Below the pieces are notes generated by a model that worked only from the letters and a program-made list of their open reading frames with translations, was not told the DNA's origin and did not search any database. Made by a program: the position numbers and the translations under genes. From Chlamydoabsidia padenii (Eukaryota; Mucoromycota; Mucoromycetes; Mucorales; Cunninghamellaceae): 64,000 nucleotides of DNA. This document shows positions 1 through 9,890 of the stretch, piece after piece. The number at the start of each line of letters is the position of its first letter. Position 1 is the stretch's first letter. Location: NCBI GenBank assembly GCA_025330725.1, contig JAIWND010000020.1, forward strand, positions 186,001 to 250,000, given 5' to 3'.

Positions 1-1634
1 CATGGGACCCCGGCGAGACACATCGCCAAAGATAACAGGAGGCTTGACACATCGAGAACCATAGGACACCACCCAACCATTTTCAGTAAAGTCATAACCA
101 TGCAGCAAGTGACCAAAGTGTTCCACCATGTCGTTACGTTCAGGTTCACCATGGACGAGCACATCCAGATCCAACTTTTCTTGAATATCCACCATCTTTT
201 TCATTTGCGCCTTGATGAATGTATCGTAATCAGCTCGAGACAGAGTACCCTTGTTTAATTGTTGACGAGCCACCCGGATATCCTTGGTTTGAGGGAATGA
301 GCCAATGGTGGTGGTAGGGAAGAGAGGCAACTGGAGTTTCTTGACTTGAGCTTCACGACGAGTAGCAAAAGAGGAAGGACGTTTCCATGCTTCGGTAGGG
401 ATCTTGGCCACACGGTCACGGACTTTAGGATTGACAGTTTGAGGAGAGGTACGACGAGTGTGCACAGCAGCAGCATTTGAATCCAATTCAGCCTTGACAT
501 CTTGACCATTCACCGCCTTGGCAACCGTGACGATTTCAGCACACTTTTCCACGGCAAAGGACAACCAGCTGAACAATTCCGGGTTGTTTTCCTTGATCTT
601 GACTTCAAACGAGGTAGAGAAGGGAGAATGAGCCAAAGAGCAAGAGGGAGCTACTATCACACGATCTTGACCAAGTACCGCCACCGCCTGTTGTACCAAC
701 GCAATGGACTTGCCCAAGTCGTTGATCCAAATGTTCCGACCATCCACCACACCCATCGACAAGACTTGATTGTCCTTTAACAATGGCAGCACGGCATCCA
801 ATTCTTCAGGGGCACGTACGAGGTCAAGGTGAATGGCATCGATGAACTCCTTGACCGCATAAATATTGCTTTCCACCCGCCCAAAGTAAGCCGCCACCAA
901 CACCTTGAGAGTACCTGCCAATTGAGTTTGAATCGTCTTGTACGCCTTTTCCAGAGCCAACTTTGTACTTGCTTCTAAATCCAAGATCAAGATGGGTTCA
1001 TCGATTTGCACCCAGTCCGCACCGGCTTGTTTCAATTGCTTCAATACGTCCACATACAATGGCAACACCTTGGGTAACAGAGATAAAGTATCAAACGCTT
1101 CTTCATTTCCTTTGGCAGCTTTACCGAGATACAAAAAGGACACGGGGCCCACCAGCACGGGACGAGTATGGATTCCGATCGCCTTGGCCGCCTTGAATTG
1201 TTCCACCACCCGAGGAGCTTGTTCCAGTTGGAAGGATTGATTTTGATCGAATTCGGGGACAATGAAATGGTAGTTGGTGTCGAACCATTTCTTCATTTCC
1301 ATCGCTGGTATATCTAATGAGTCAGCAGCACGTTGTAAACCACGACCCATGGCGAAGAATTGATCGAGAGGATTCGATATCTCTTGATACCGTTTAGGAA
1401 TGGCGCCGAATTGTTGAATGGTATCTAGGACACGATCGTATAAAGTGAATTCACCAGAGGGAATGTGTTGTAATCCTTGTTGTTGTTGTAAGGTCCAATG
1501 GGCTTGTTGAATCTTGGTGTAGCCTTCATGTAGGGTGTGTTCGGAAATCTTGCCTGACCAGAAGGATTCCACGAGTTTCTTGAGTTCACGTTGACAGCCC
1601 ACCACTGGGAAACCGAGATTAGATGCAATAACCA
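1..1634 (-). CDS. MET6: Cobalamin-independent methionine synthase, 5' part (runs off the window)
   Basis: Transfers the methyl group of 5-methyltetrahydropteroyl-polyglutamate to homocysteine, the last step of methionine synthesis in the cytosol. One uninterrupted frame is open from the ATG at 1634-1632 to base 1, about 544 codons; the family is about 765 residues, so the C-terminal third is outside the window. The N-terminus has the MetE start pattern GFPVVGCQRELKK followed by a SGKIS segment. Near the window edge is the C-terminal-domain signature SYGSRCVKPPVIFGDVS, preceded by HGEPERNDMVEHFG. The zinc-binding His/Cys residues lie further downstream and cannot be checked. No intron is seen, unusual among its neighbours. 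A 40-base T tract (gene strand) lies about 120 bases upstream of the start. Identification is firm. Confidence 0.96.
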
Positions 1635-1751
1635 TTATTATATAAAAGAAGAAGAGTCAATGTAATAAACAGAGAAGTAATAAAAAGAAATGAAAAAAAG
1701 AGAGAGAAAAGGGGAAAGATATCAAATCATTTATATAGCCCCGCACTGTTC

Positions 1752-1794
<43 letters not shown>

Positions 1795-2121
1795 TGAGAT
1801 GCTGGGTGGCATAACGCGGGCTTTTTTCATCAGCCAACCAAAATTGACATCGGTTTTTCAGCTTCCCATTATCATCTCCTTTCCGCCTTCCATCCAATAA
1901 CAATACAGGATCATTGTTTCAACGGAGCCTAAACATATCTTTGCATCATCATCATCTCTCCAACGCTATAATTTTTTTTTTGTGTGTGTGTGTGTTGGCT
2001 ACGTTGATGTCATTGTTTCCCCATAATACAGATGTAACTAGATTTAACGACTTTGATTGGCGCGGAGTTCTAATTATAAAAGGTGTTTTATATATAACTC
2101 CTTAATTTTTCTGACATCTGA
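1635..2121. promoter_or_regulatory. Intergenic region between MET6 and tRNA-Asn
   Basis: This 487-base stretch contains no convincing ORF. It should hold the MET6 promoter, read on the minus strand. It includes the long homopolymer at 1753-1792, a GCCCCGC element near 1737 and a short TG microsatellite near 1981-1994. Confidence 0.5.
1753..1792 (-). repeat. 40-base poly-T tract (gene strand) upstream of MET6
   Basis: An uninterrupted run of 40 A on the plus strand, i.e. T on the MET6 sense strand, about 120-160 bases before the start codon. Similar sense-strand T tracts precede UPF3, SYP1 and EMC7 here, so it is probably a nucleosome-excluding promoter element. The exact length is sensitive to sequencing error. 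Confidence 0.8.
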
Positions 2122-2195
2122 GCCTTCGTGGCGCAATTGGCTAGCGCGTCTGACTGTTAATCAGGAGGTTGGTGGTTCAAGCCCACCCGGGGGCG
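2122..2195 (+). tRNA. tRNA-Asn (anticodon GTT)
   Basis: A 74-base intronless cloverleaf can be folded by eye. The acceptor stem GCCTTCG pairs with CGGGGGC through two G-T pairs; the D stem is GCGC/GCGC; the anticodon stem TCTGA/TCAGG holds the loop CTGTTAA with anticodon GTT; the T stem GGTGG/CCACC holds loop TTCAAGC. The discriminator base is G. The A box (TGGCGCAATTGG) and B box (GGTTCAAGCCC) of the internal Pol III promoter are intact, and a T-rich terminator follows at about 2199-2212. CCA is not encoded, as expected for eukaryotes. Confidence 0.95.
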
Positions 2196-2479
2196 ATTTA
2201 TTTTTTGTTTTTAGCTGCGACCAGCGGAGTTGGAAAATATGTTGAGTGTGTATTGATACGGCTATACTTGGTTATGTGTAGGTAACTTGGGCTTGTATAA
2301 GTAGATTTTGTTTGTATAATATTTAGTGAGCACCAGAATTTTTTTAGTAAGATTCAACCTTTAGATGTACTTGAATGTACTTGTTAATTTAAGAGGAAAA
2401 GAAAAAAGATCGACCGAGGCAAATCGGGAATTGAAAATAAAATAAAAATAGGCTCTTGATCCAAAGTAAAGATCGATTA

Positions 2480-3480
2480 GTCTTTGGAAGGTGACAGGGC
2501 TATTCAACAATCCCATGGGTAACATTCCATATTGATACGTGCCAAACTTTGTGATGAATCCTGTCAACTCTTTGCTTTCTTCTTTCAGGGGTACTTGGTG
2601 AAATCCCTATCGGAGATCCAAAGCTGAGAAAATGCATGAATTTCCTATTTCGTCAATCAGGTCGTCGAGCTTGGGTAATGGGTATGCATCCACTTTGGTA
2701 TTTGCATTTAGTTTTCGATATTCCACTACCATTCGATAATCATTATTCTTTTTCTTCACTAAGATAATTGGAGCAGTATAAGGGGTATTTGCTGGCTTGA
2801 TGATCCTCATTTCACATAAACGATCAAGCTCTTTTTTCAAATACTCTTGTTCCACTGGTGCCATCCGAAAGGGTCGATGTCTTATTGGAGGTGCATTTTC
2901 TTTCAAGATGATTTCATGTTCCAATATTGTTGCTCTTCCCATTCTATCGTCCTGCCAATCGAGCACATCTTGGAATTCTGACAAGAGATCCAAAAACGAT
3001 TTTTCAATTTCCGCCGGTATGTTCCCGATTTGGATTTTTTCTTTTTTGTCTGGATCCAATGGTACTTGAGGAGGATGACCGTTGTCATCACCATTAGAAA
3101 TGGATGATCATTCGTACCCAATAGTTTGTACATCATCGTCATCTTTTTTGAAAGGGGCCATACATTGAGCCATGATGGTCTTTGGTGGATACTCTTTTGG
3201 ATCATCTGTTAAATTGATACCAATGCAATAATCTGGGATTTGATAATCTTGAATGAGAATACCAGATTGTATATAAGTGATAATAGGTATGACTTCTCCT
3301 TTATTGATGCCCTTTGACGGCTCGTTGTTCCCGTCAACAGGTGTAGGTTCACCCCTATAAGTATCCAGCCCTTTGTTGGTTTGAGCAGTGTAATTGACAG
3401 TTCTCTGTTTTACCCAGACACAGGCACACAGTTCACCGATTCTTTCTACACACCGGATATAACAATCACGTCGAACATAG
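2480..3480 (-). pseudogene. Ty3/gypsy-type retrotransposon pol fragment (decayed)
   Basis: The minus strand encodes a recognisable end of protease/linker and start of reverse transcriptase. The RT part (about 3059-2607) has the PFRMAPVEQEYLKKELDRL segment, the YTAPIILVKKKNNDYRMVVEYRKLN core and YPLPKLDDLIDEI, then SALDLR, an in-frame TAG, and GFHQVPLKEE with YQYGMLPMGLLNSPVTFQR. The fragment ends before the YxDD catalytic box. A second in-frame stop (TGA) lies near 3105, upstream of the RT. No LTR, integrase or gag could be found, so this is a truncated, inactive copy. It sits about 285 bases downstream of the tRNA-Asn gene. Confidence 0.85.
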
Positions 3481-3689
3481 ATAGGTTCTCATAAAGTCAT
3501 TTTTTAACCCCTTGAATTATTGAAGGGGATAATGCTTCGCTGATATTTGTTGCGTTGTAAATAATGGTTGTCATACTGTTAAAAAAGGGAAAAGAGAAGG
3601 CAAGATGATATGGTAAATAAATGGATTTTTATTTCAGAGAGTCAAATCAAAGCAAAAACAGTCTATTGCATCACCAGTAGCTATATCTA

Positions 3690-3990
3690 TAATAATATGT
3701 GGCGTTGTTCATCGTTCGTCTTGTTGTAAATGGTCACTCTTGTTGTTATTGATTCTTCTTATCCTTTCATCCTTCATACTGCTGTTGTTAATCGCTCGTC
3801 TCGTGGTTGCTGATCCTTGTTGTCCATCCATCCTTGCTATTGTAAATAACCCCTTTTGTTAAAGTTTGTCCTTCTTGTTGTCTATCCATCCTTCTTATTG
3901 TTGTCCATCCTTATTGTTGTAAATAATCCTTTTTGTTGAAATTAATCCTTCTTAATGTTTTTCATCCTTTTTGTTACTGTTGTTGTAGTT
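3690..3990. repeat. Degenerate TTGTTGT/CCATCC tandem repeat block
   Basis: The plus strand repeats imperfect units built from cttgttgt, ccatcc and ttgtaaataa over about 300 bases, for example at 3717-3732, 3815-3850 and 3890-3940. The units are diverged and irregular. No coding potential is seen. Confidence 0.6.
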
Positions 3991-4189
3991 TTTTTTTGTG
4001 GTGAGAGGAAACAAAGAGAAAGAGAGGCAAGGATTTTTTATTTTAAAAAAGTCAAGATGCGGTATTTGAATCTCGGTCAACCATTCAGACATGTCAATAA
4101 ATTAAGCGGGGGGCCCTGACAACCAAAAAAAAAAAAAAAAAAAAGAAGTTGGGCGCGATTTCAAAGATTTTTTTTTCTCTTTCGTTAAA

Positions 4190-4220
4190 GCCAGCGTTAA
4201 GGCCAGCGTTAAGGCCAGCG
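4190..4220. repeat. 12-base tandem repeat, about 2.6 copies
   Basis: The unit GCCAGCGTTAAG occurs at 4190-4201 and 4202-4213, with a partial copy at 4214-4220; a diverged half-unit precedes it. It lies in non-coding DNA. Confidence 0.85.
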
Positions 4221-4918
4221 CATACTCTATCGCAAAAGCTAAGCTCCAAGACCCTTGTGTCGGTCAGCCCAGACTTGCGATGACTTTTACCTGTCATTTG
4301 CGAGAGGATTTTGGAAACTTCATTTTCAAATGCCGAACACCAAAATTCCGTGTGCCTCATCCATTCATGCATTTTATAAATCCTATTCCAATTCAAAGAC
4401 CTACTTACAGTCAAGCCCATCAATTAAATCTCCACAGTAAGATAATTTGGATATGCAGTCAAGACTTACTACAAAGAATAGCTTGGCTACCTTCGAAATC
4501 CGACCGCTATAGCAAAGCTTGATTGGGCGCAATTTAATCGCAGAAGTAGGGTTTTTTAGACAACACAACTTCGTCCTGTCTTTCTAAGTGTATTCTATAG
4601 ACGTTGTCTTGTTACCAACACATTCTTTTTTTTTTGTTTGAACATTAGGATACCCTGACAACTCCTTGGCGACAAATCAAAACCGAAAAAACGACAAAGT
4701 GATGATGAAGATCCATACAACTGCTTTATTCACGTGCGATACTGTATTCTAGTCATGTTACGCATTCGGATAAACACATTGAGCATTCATGCAAAAAGAG
4801 ACACGTGCAGGATTTCAAATTCTTTTTTTCATCCTATAAGTATATATGATCTTTATTGGTATAATTATATAAATAAGAGGATAAGTGAAGGGGGTAATAA
4901 TGTGGTATGTATACATAT

Positions 4919-6537
4919 CTAATCAATAGCTAGTAGCATTTCATCAGGACCAGACCAAACACTGATCATGACGGCCGTGGAGAGGACAAGAGCAAATCGG
5001 AACCATCGCCATAATCGCTGGAGAGCTTTGGATACCCATTGTCGAATCAACCCCGGTCTTGTCATGCTTGGATCGTATCTTGTTAACACGGAATTCAAAT
5101 CAGGATAGAGATCTTGACTTGGAAAAGAGTATTCCACCAAAGCCATATGTAAACCATCTACGCTGTTACCGCCATGTAGATCAATGACATCATCTACACT
5201 GTTACCACCAAAGTTGCTATCCATTGTCCAACCATCCTCATCATCGTCATCTTCATGTGATGCCACTATGGATGGTTGTTCAATGTTTTGTTCCAATTGA
5301 TTGATTAACTGGAGCGCATCATCAATTAAACTATTATCAATCCCCGCTGCTTTAGTAAGTAGTGATTCGAATGGATCCATATCAAAGAATTGATGTGAGG
5401 TGGGAAACAAGGAAGAGGAAGAGGAAGAGGAAGAGGTCGAAGTGTTGATTGGTTCCTGTTGTGCTGTATCCAATTGTTTATTCCATTCCGATCCGAGTTC
5501 ATCCATCAGAGTATGTTTGCCAGTCTTCATGATGACGCTGGGACAAGGTGTGGACGCCAAGGAATGCATGCCGCGATCCTGGAGTTTTTGAAACACCGCA
5601 CGATGATCTTCCAAAGATTGATTGAGTTCAGTGATATGTTGGAATTGTCGATCGTAAGTCTGTTGCAATGCCTTGTAACCAGCTTCAGTGAATTCAAAGG
5701 TATCGAATTGTTGCTTGAGTTGATGCAAGTCTTGAAGTGCAGTGGCCAATTTGGATTCCATGGCTTGTTTGGCGGCAAGGGCTTGTTGTTGTTCGACTTC
5801 CAGTCGTTGGATATCACTCAGAAGATGATCTACATCCTTACCATGATGAGTTGTTGTTTCTTTATTATTATGCCGTTGTTGTTGCTGTTGTTGCTGTTTT
5901 TGATTCATCCATTCCAATTCTTGTATTTTACTGGTCGCCATTTCCAAATCACTTTTGAGTGCGATCATCTCCGCTTCGAGTTGCTTGGTGCGTTTGACAT
6001 TGGTGGTTTTCATCGTGGCATGTTCTGTTGACAGTGATTCCAATCGTTCGTTTAGTTCAATGTTCTTTTGTTCAAGGACTTCAATAATCACTTGACGAGA
6101 ATTCATAGAGTAATGCATATCGGGAGATTCATCATCGGATGGTTGTTGTTGTTGCTGTTGTAAGAGTTGATGGTAGTTTTGTTCCAATTGCACATTAGCG
6201 GTCAAGAGTTGTTTTCCAATTTCAGCTGCCAGTGTGAGATCTATTATTTCATTCCATAAAAAGCAAAAGACATATGTTTACTAATCACATGCAAACTGGT
6301 TCATTCACGCACCTGCATTTTTTTTTGACAACTATTTTTACCTTTTTCTTTTTCCCTGAGTGACGAGTAGGCGGATTTTATCATTGGAATGAGATCCTGA
6401 GGTGCTTTATCGGCCAGCCATGACATTGACGAAATGAAGGATGTTGTGGAGAATGTCGGTGAAGGTGGAGAGACAGGATGTTGAAGTGATTCGGTGGGTG
6501 TCAAATGGAGAGAGAGTGGGGTTTTACGAGACGCCAT
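4919..6537 (-). CDS. HAP1_N/TRAK-like coiled-coil protein with C-terminal membrane anchor
   Basis: Two exons, 6537-6342 and 6240-4919 (intron 6341-6241, GT..AG), give 505 residues. Across the splice junction the protein reads REKEKDLTLAAEIGKQLL (about residues 61-78). This closely follows the CC1-box segment of TRAK/milton, HAP1, BICD-related and Spindly dynein adaptors, whose AAxxG motif binds the dynein light intermediate chain. Long coiled coil follows, with Q-rich stretches (about residues 95-105 and 180-190). TLMDELGSE, further C-terminal, resembles the Spindly motif that contacts the dynactin pointed end. The last 35 residues contain one hydrophobic helix (FALVLSTAVMISVW) preceded by Trp/Arg-rich sequence, i.e. 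a tail anchor. Inference: an adaptor coupling dynein-dynactin to a membrane. A myosin- or kinesin-linked coiled coil is an alternative. The family call is good; function is unproven. Confidence 0.72.
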
Positions 6538-7079
6538 TGTTTGAATATAATGTAAAGAGAGAGAGAGAAAGAGAGATAAGAAATGTTGAAAATGAATAAA
6601 GGAACCCTTTTTGTAAATGACCGATGTCGGAATTTGAATTTATTTTACCATGTGAAATCAATGAACCATGTACGGTCGTACATCTTGTGTCGGCATTATT
6701 TCGATCACCCAAAAGGTAACATACTATTTAATGTAATATAGGAAGACAATATAAAAGACATTAAAGATACAAAAAAGAGTTTATTTGAGAAATACAAAAT
6801 CAAATTTTCTGAACTAAGGGTAAGGGTGTAAGAGACAAGGGTGGTTAGGGTAGGGTGGGTAGCTATTGGGGTTGGGGGATTGGGCTGAGGTTTTTGTTCT
6901 GGAATATGGCCACAGCATCTTCAGTAAACTTTTAAAATGATAAGACAATAAGACAGATAATGCAGGAGCAATAAACTAGGAATGGTTTTTATTGAATGGA
7001 TGACTGTATAAAAAAAAAAGGGGGGGGGGTTCAGATATACAAAGGGAGAGAGAGAGAGGACAAATGCACGAGGCAAAAG
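6538..7079. other. Intergenic region upstream of the coiled-coil gene
   Basis: No gene seen. The TTNAAATCCCGMC-like element (reverse orientation) lies at 6626-6641, about 90 bases before the start of the coiled-coil gene. A G-rich telomere-like stretch (gggtaaggg, ggttaggg, ggtagggtgg) is at about 6818-6885, and a G9 run follows at 7021-7029. Confidence 0.4.
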
Positions 7080-7620
7080 TTAATTGGCAGATTCTTCGTA
7101 TTGGCGCTTTTTCTTCGTCGTCTTGACTGCATCATTCGATAGCCAAATAGGACCATCAGTGATATTTCTTTTTCCATTTGCCATTTTGATTTGAGTATCT
7201 TTGATTTTGTTGGCAACAGTGGCAGCAAGGGTCTTGACCTGTAAGACACAATGAAAGAGAACAGGGAGCATAGCATAATCAGATTGTTGAGACATGAGAT
7301 TGCAGCTTCCCAGTTATATCATCCGGTATACTTCAGCCTTCAAATCCATTGCATACGTAGTAATGTAATGTTTTAGTAAAAAGATCAAAATAAATGATAC
7401 TGCTGCTATCGTAGTTTATGCTTTTATAATCAACTTACCTTGGACCAGAATACCAAACACCATGAAATCTTCGACTTTCACAACGTCCAGCATCTTGTTC
7501 ACCATCCCGTGCATTTCAAGTCCCAGCTTCACAAAGTCGGATAGAGGAAGACCCCTTCGTCCAATAATGGTGTTAATGAGAGCAGGTATTGTAGTTGTGA
7601 GTCACACTTGCAAAACAACA
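7080..7620 (-). pseudogene. Decayed gene of an uncharacterised repeated fungal family
   Basis: One minus-strand frame runs from TTYAMDLKAEVYRMI through an in-frame TAA (about 7338-7336) into LGSCNLMSQQSDYAMLPVL and VKTLAATVANKIKDTQIK, ending with IWLSNDAVKTTKKKRQYEESAN and a stop at 7080. Further upstream, LPLSDFVKLGLEMHGMVNKML and EDFMVFGILVQG (about 7545-7440) appear to be an earlier part of the same protein, separated by another stop. The internal stops mark it as broken. From memory, related sequences recur as repetitive hypothetical proteins in Mucorales genomes; I cannot verify this. No function is assigned. Confidence 0.45.
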
Positions 7621-8331
7621 TGTGGTCAGGTTTATACGAGCCGCAACCTTTACGATAAATAAAGTCGATTAGGGTAGGTGAGAGTCAAAAAGGAGAAGTA
7701 GGCATGTCGACAAGTAAGTGCTGCAGCTATAAACTATATAAAAAGTAAAATAGAAAAAAGGGTGGGAAGAGGGAAATAACAATCACTATATTGGGTGATG
7801 GCGTATTTAAGGAGGCATTTTAATACCGACACAGTGATTACGCCCTCTTCCGTTCTCCCTTTTCTTTGCTGTGATTTTTCGGATTCTTCACAAGGGAAAA
7901 TGTTAGCTTCGTCTAAATGAAAGACTGATCTTACTGTTTAATTTTAGGTGCTTCGAGGTGATGAGGCGGGATTTCAACCTCCTTTTTGCATGATGCGGGG
8001 TTCAAACTCCCCCTTTTCTGTGGAAGGACAGTAAGCATAATAGCTTGAACATAGTATAGTATTCCCACATTTGTATATTATAGCAATAACACCATTACAT
8101 TCTACTTTGTTATATAACACCTATTTTATTAGATGGATATCCCGTTAGCCGATTTAGGGCCTTATAACAGGAATCTGCTTTTCAGGGGCTATCATGTCAT
8201 CATGCACTATATAAATAAAACACCTATTCCCTTGTCACCATCATTATAAGACATCATATTTAACATATAAAAAGAGATATGATTTATTATTATAAAGACA
8301 ACAACAAAAGAGAGAGGGGGGATGAGCTAAT
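7621..8331. other. Intergenic region downstream of RPL5
   Basis: No gene seen. Two copies of the recurrent CGGGATTT-type element lie close together at 7965-7979 and 7995-8007. The RPL5 3' end (T-rich, AATAAA-like ATAAAAA) lies at its right side. Confidence 0.4.
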
Positions 8332-9580
8332 TTATTCTTCCTTGTGGAAAGCAGCGATCTTGTCAGCGACCTTGGCATCACGTTGCTTCTTGTTAAGACG
8401 TTGAGGACGACGGTAAGGCTTGGCGGGCACGGCCTTCTTTTCGACAGGCTTGTGGACAGGATCAGCACGGATAGCTTCATGGGCTTCAGAGTACATATCT
8501 TCCAAAGCATCAGAAGTAACACCAGCCTTGATGAAACCAGCAAAGTGCTTCTTGTAACGTTCTTCATCTTCTTCTTCCAAGTATTCCATGTATTCAGCAA
8601 CGTGGACACCAAAGATATAGTTGCGCAACAATTCGTCGTCGTTGGTCTTGGTTTCGATATCGTAACCAGGGAATCGGTTACCAGAGTGAGGGACAAAGAT
8701 ACCACCATCGGAAGCACCCTTCATGGCACCAAACACACGAGCACCAGTGGAGGTACGAGCGAGACCGACATCCAAAAAGGCCTTGAAAGGACGGGGACCT
8801 TCTTCGTTGGCTTCGGTCATGGTCAAAGCACCATCGGCTTCAGTGACACCTTCGTACTTATCGGCCAATCCGAGCTTGGTCAAGGTACGACGAGCCAACA
8901 AAAGACCAGTAGCGTAAGCAGCAGCCCAGTTGGTCAAACCACCCTTGATACCGAAACGAGGCAATTCGTGAGCATAGGCAGCAGACAAGACAAAGTCACC
9001 TTGGAGCTTGGCGTAGACGATTTGACAGATAATGTCCTTGTTGGTGAAGCGGACGACCAATCGGTACTTGGGAGAGTTGTACTTGTTCTTGGCTTGGACG
9101 ACGAGTCGCTTACGGGCATAGTAGTCGGTCTTACCCTCTATGAGCATAATAATAAAAGTGACATTAGTATATCTAGTTGTTAAATGTTTCCTGTTGATGT
9201 GAATGGGATTGGATCAGATAGGGGCGAAATGACTAAGTATCATCCGGTGGGTAGTAAGCCCACTGTCACATGAACTATACTTTTATTGCTAATCATCCTT
9301 TATAATCCCATTCACATTGTCCCCCCTTTATTCCCCCAATATATTACCTCTTCTTCTACGATACTTGACTTGGTAACGTTTGAAGTAGGCCTTGTTCTTT
9401 TGTTGCTTGACGAAAGGCTAATTCAAAGGAGTAGGTGATAATATGTATATATATATAAAAGTTAGTTATATTGATCCATCCATCCATCATCCATCCATCC
9501 CTCCTTATCTATGTACATATAATCCCTTTTTCATATATCCATCCCGTTTCTTTTGATTTTATTTTCATGTTTCTTACCAT
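8332..9580 (-). CDS. RPL5: 60S ribosomal protein L5 (uL18)
   Basis: uL18 binds 5S rRNA and with uL5 forms the 5S RNP of the large ribosomal subunit. Three exons: 9580-9578 (the ATG alone), 9417-9348 and 9137-8332; total 292 residues, normal for the family. The joined N-terminus reads [21 protein letters not shown] and then [15 protein letters not shown], the canonical L5 start, which confirms the one-codon first exon. The conserved core [19 protein letters not shown] and [16 protein letters not shown] are present, and the C-terminus is basic. Introns are 9577-9418 and 9347-9138; the second probably carries a C/D snoRNA. A GGGGTTTGAAATCGGGG element lies about 70 bases upstream of the start, on the gene strand. 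Confidence 0.98.
9197..9317 (-). ncRNA. Probable C/D box snoRNA in RPL5 intron 2 (LSU rRNA 2'-O-methylation guide)
   Basis: A perfect 14-base inverted repeat (9197-9210 and 9304-9317) closes a stem inside the intron. Just inside it, on the minus strand, are a C-box-like ATGATTA (9296-9290; consensus RTGATGA, one mismatch) and a D box CTGA (9217-9214). The 12 bases directly before the D box, TTTCGCCCCTAT (9229-9218), are complementary to the conserved eukaryotic LSU rRNA sequence ATAGGGGCGAAA. The D+5 rule points to the second G of the GGGG run, which I believe is yeast Gm867 (snR50 target). A degenerate C' (ATGATAC) sits mid-molecule. The C-box mismatch is the main weakness. Confidence 0.62.
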
Positions 9581-9890
9581 GGTTGTGACAATAGGTAAAA
9601 GGAAAGAGCATAAAAGTGTTTTGGTGGATTAGCGATTTTACCCCTTTCCCCGATTTCAAACCCCTACCTTGGAACTCCCAATTAGGAAGTCCACAATGCA
9701 ACACCAGACAAAATAAAGACAAACAAATGATGTGTAATAAATACTCCCCCCCCTTTTTTTTTTTTTTTTCAAATGTAAACATTGGTTGTAGAGACATTTT
9801 AAAATACATTGGTTATAATGATCATAAAACAAATGATCAAGTACATGGTTTATTATGAAAAAAGTAGATTTAAAAAAGGGAAGAGAGGGG

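Larger units (their letters stand above)
3481..4918. other. Low-complexity and repeat-rich intergenic DNA
   Basis: No supportable gene in this stretch. It holds a degenerate TTGTTGT/CCATCC repeat block (about 3690-3990), an A tract at about 4125-4144, a 12-base tandem repeat at 4190-4220 and short ORFs without recognisable homology. It separates the retroelement remnant from the 3' end of the next gene. Confidence 0.5.

Noticed and set aside
4094..4520. Small genes in the 4.1-4.5 kb ORFs
   Set aside because: The frames overlap on both strands, include a poly-A tract and tandem repeats and show no recognisable domain.
7250..7460. A GTAAGT..TTACAG intron joining FGILVQG to VKTLAATV in the 7.1-7.6 kb fragment
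   Set aside because: The join shifts the frame and leads to a quick stop, whereas the DNA between reads in the same frame as VKTLAATV (DLKAEVYRMI..LQVKT) apart from one TAA, so it is better explained as decayed coding sequence.
8344..9183. Long 279-codon plus-strand ORF opposite RPL5
   Set aside because: It is the antisense shadow of the highly biased RPL5 coding sequence and has no protein family features.
9418..9577. A second snoRNA in RPL5 intron 1
   Set aside because: The intron is dominated by ATGGATGG and TA repeats, with no paired C and D boxes or rRNA-complementary stretch that I could see.
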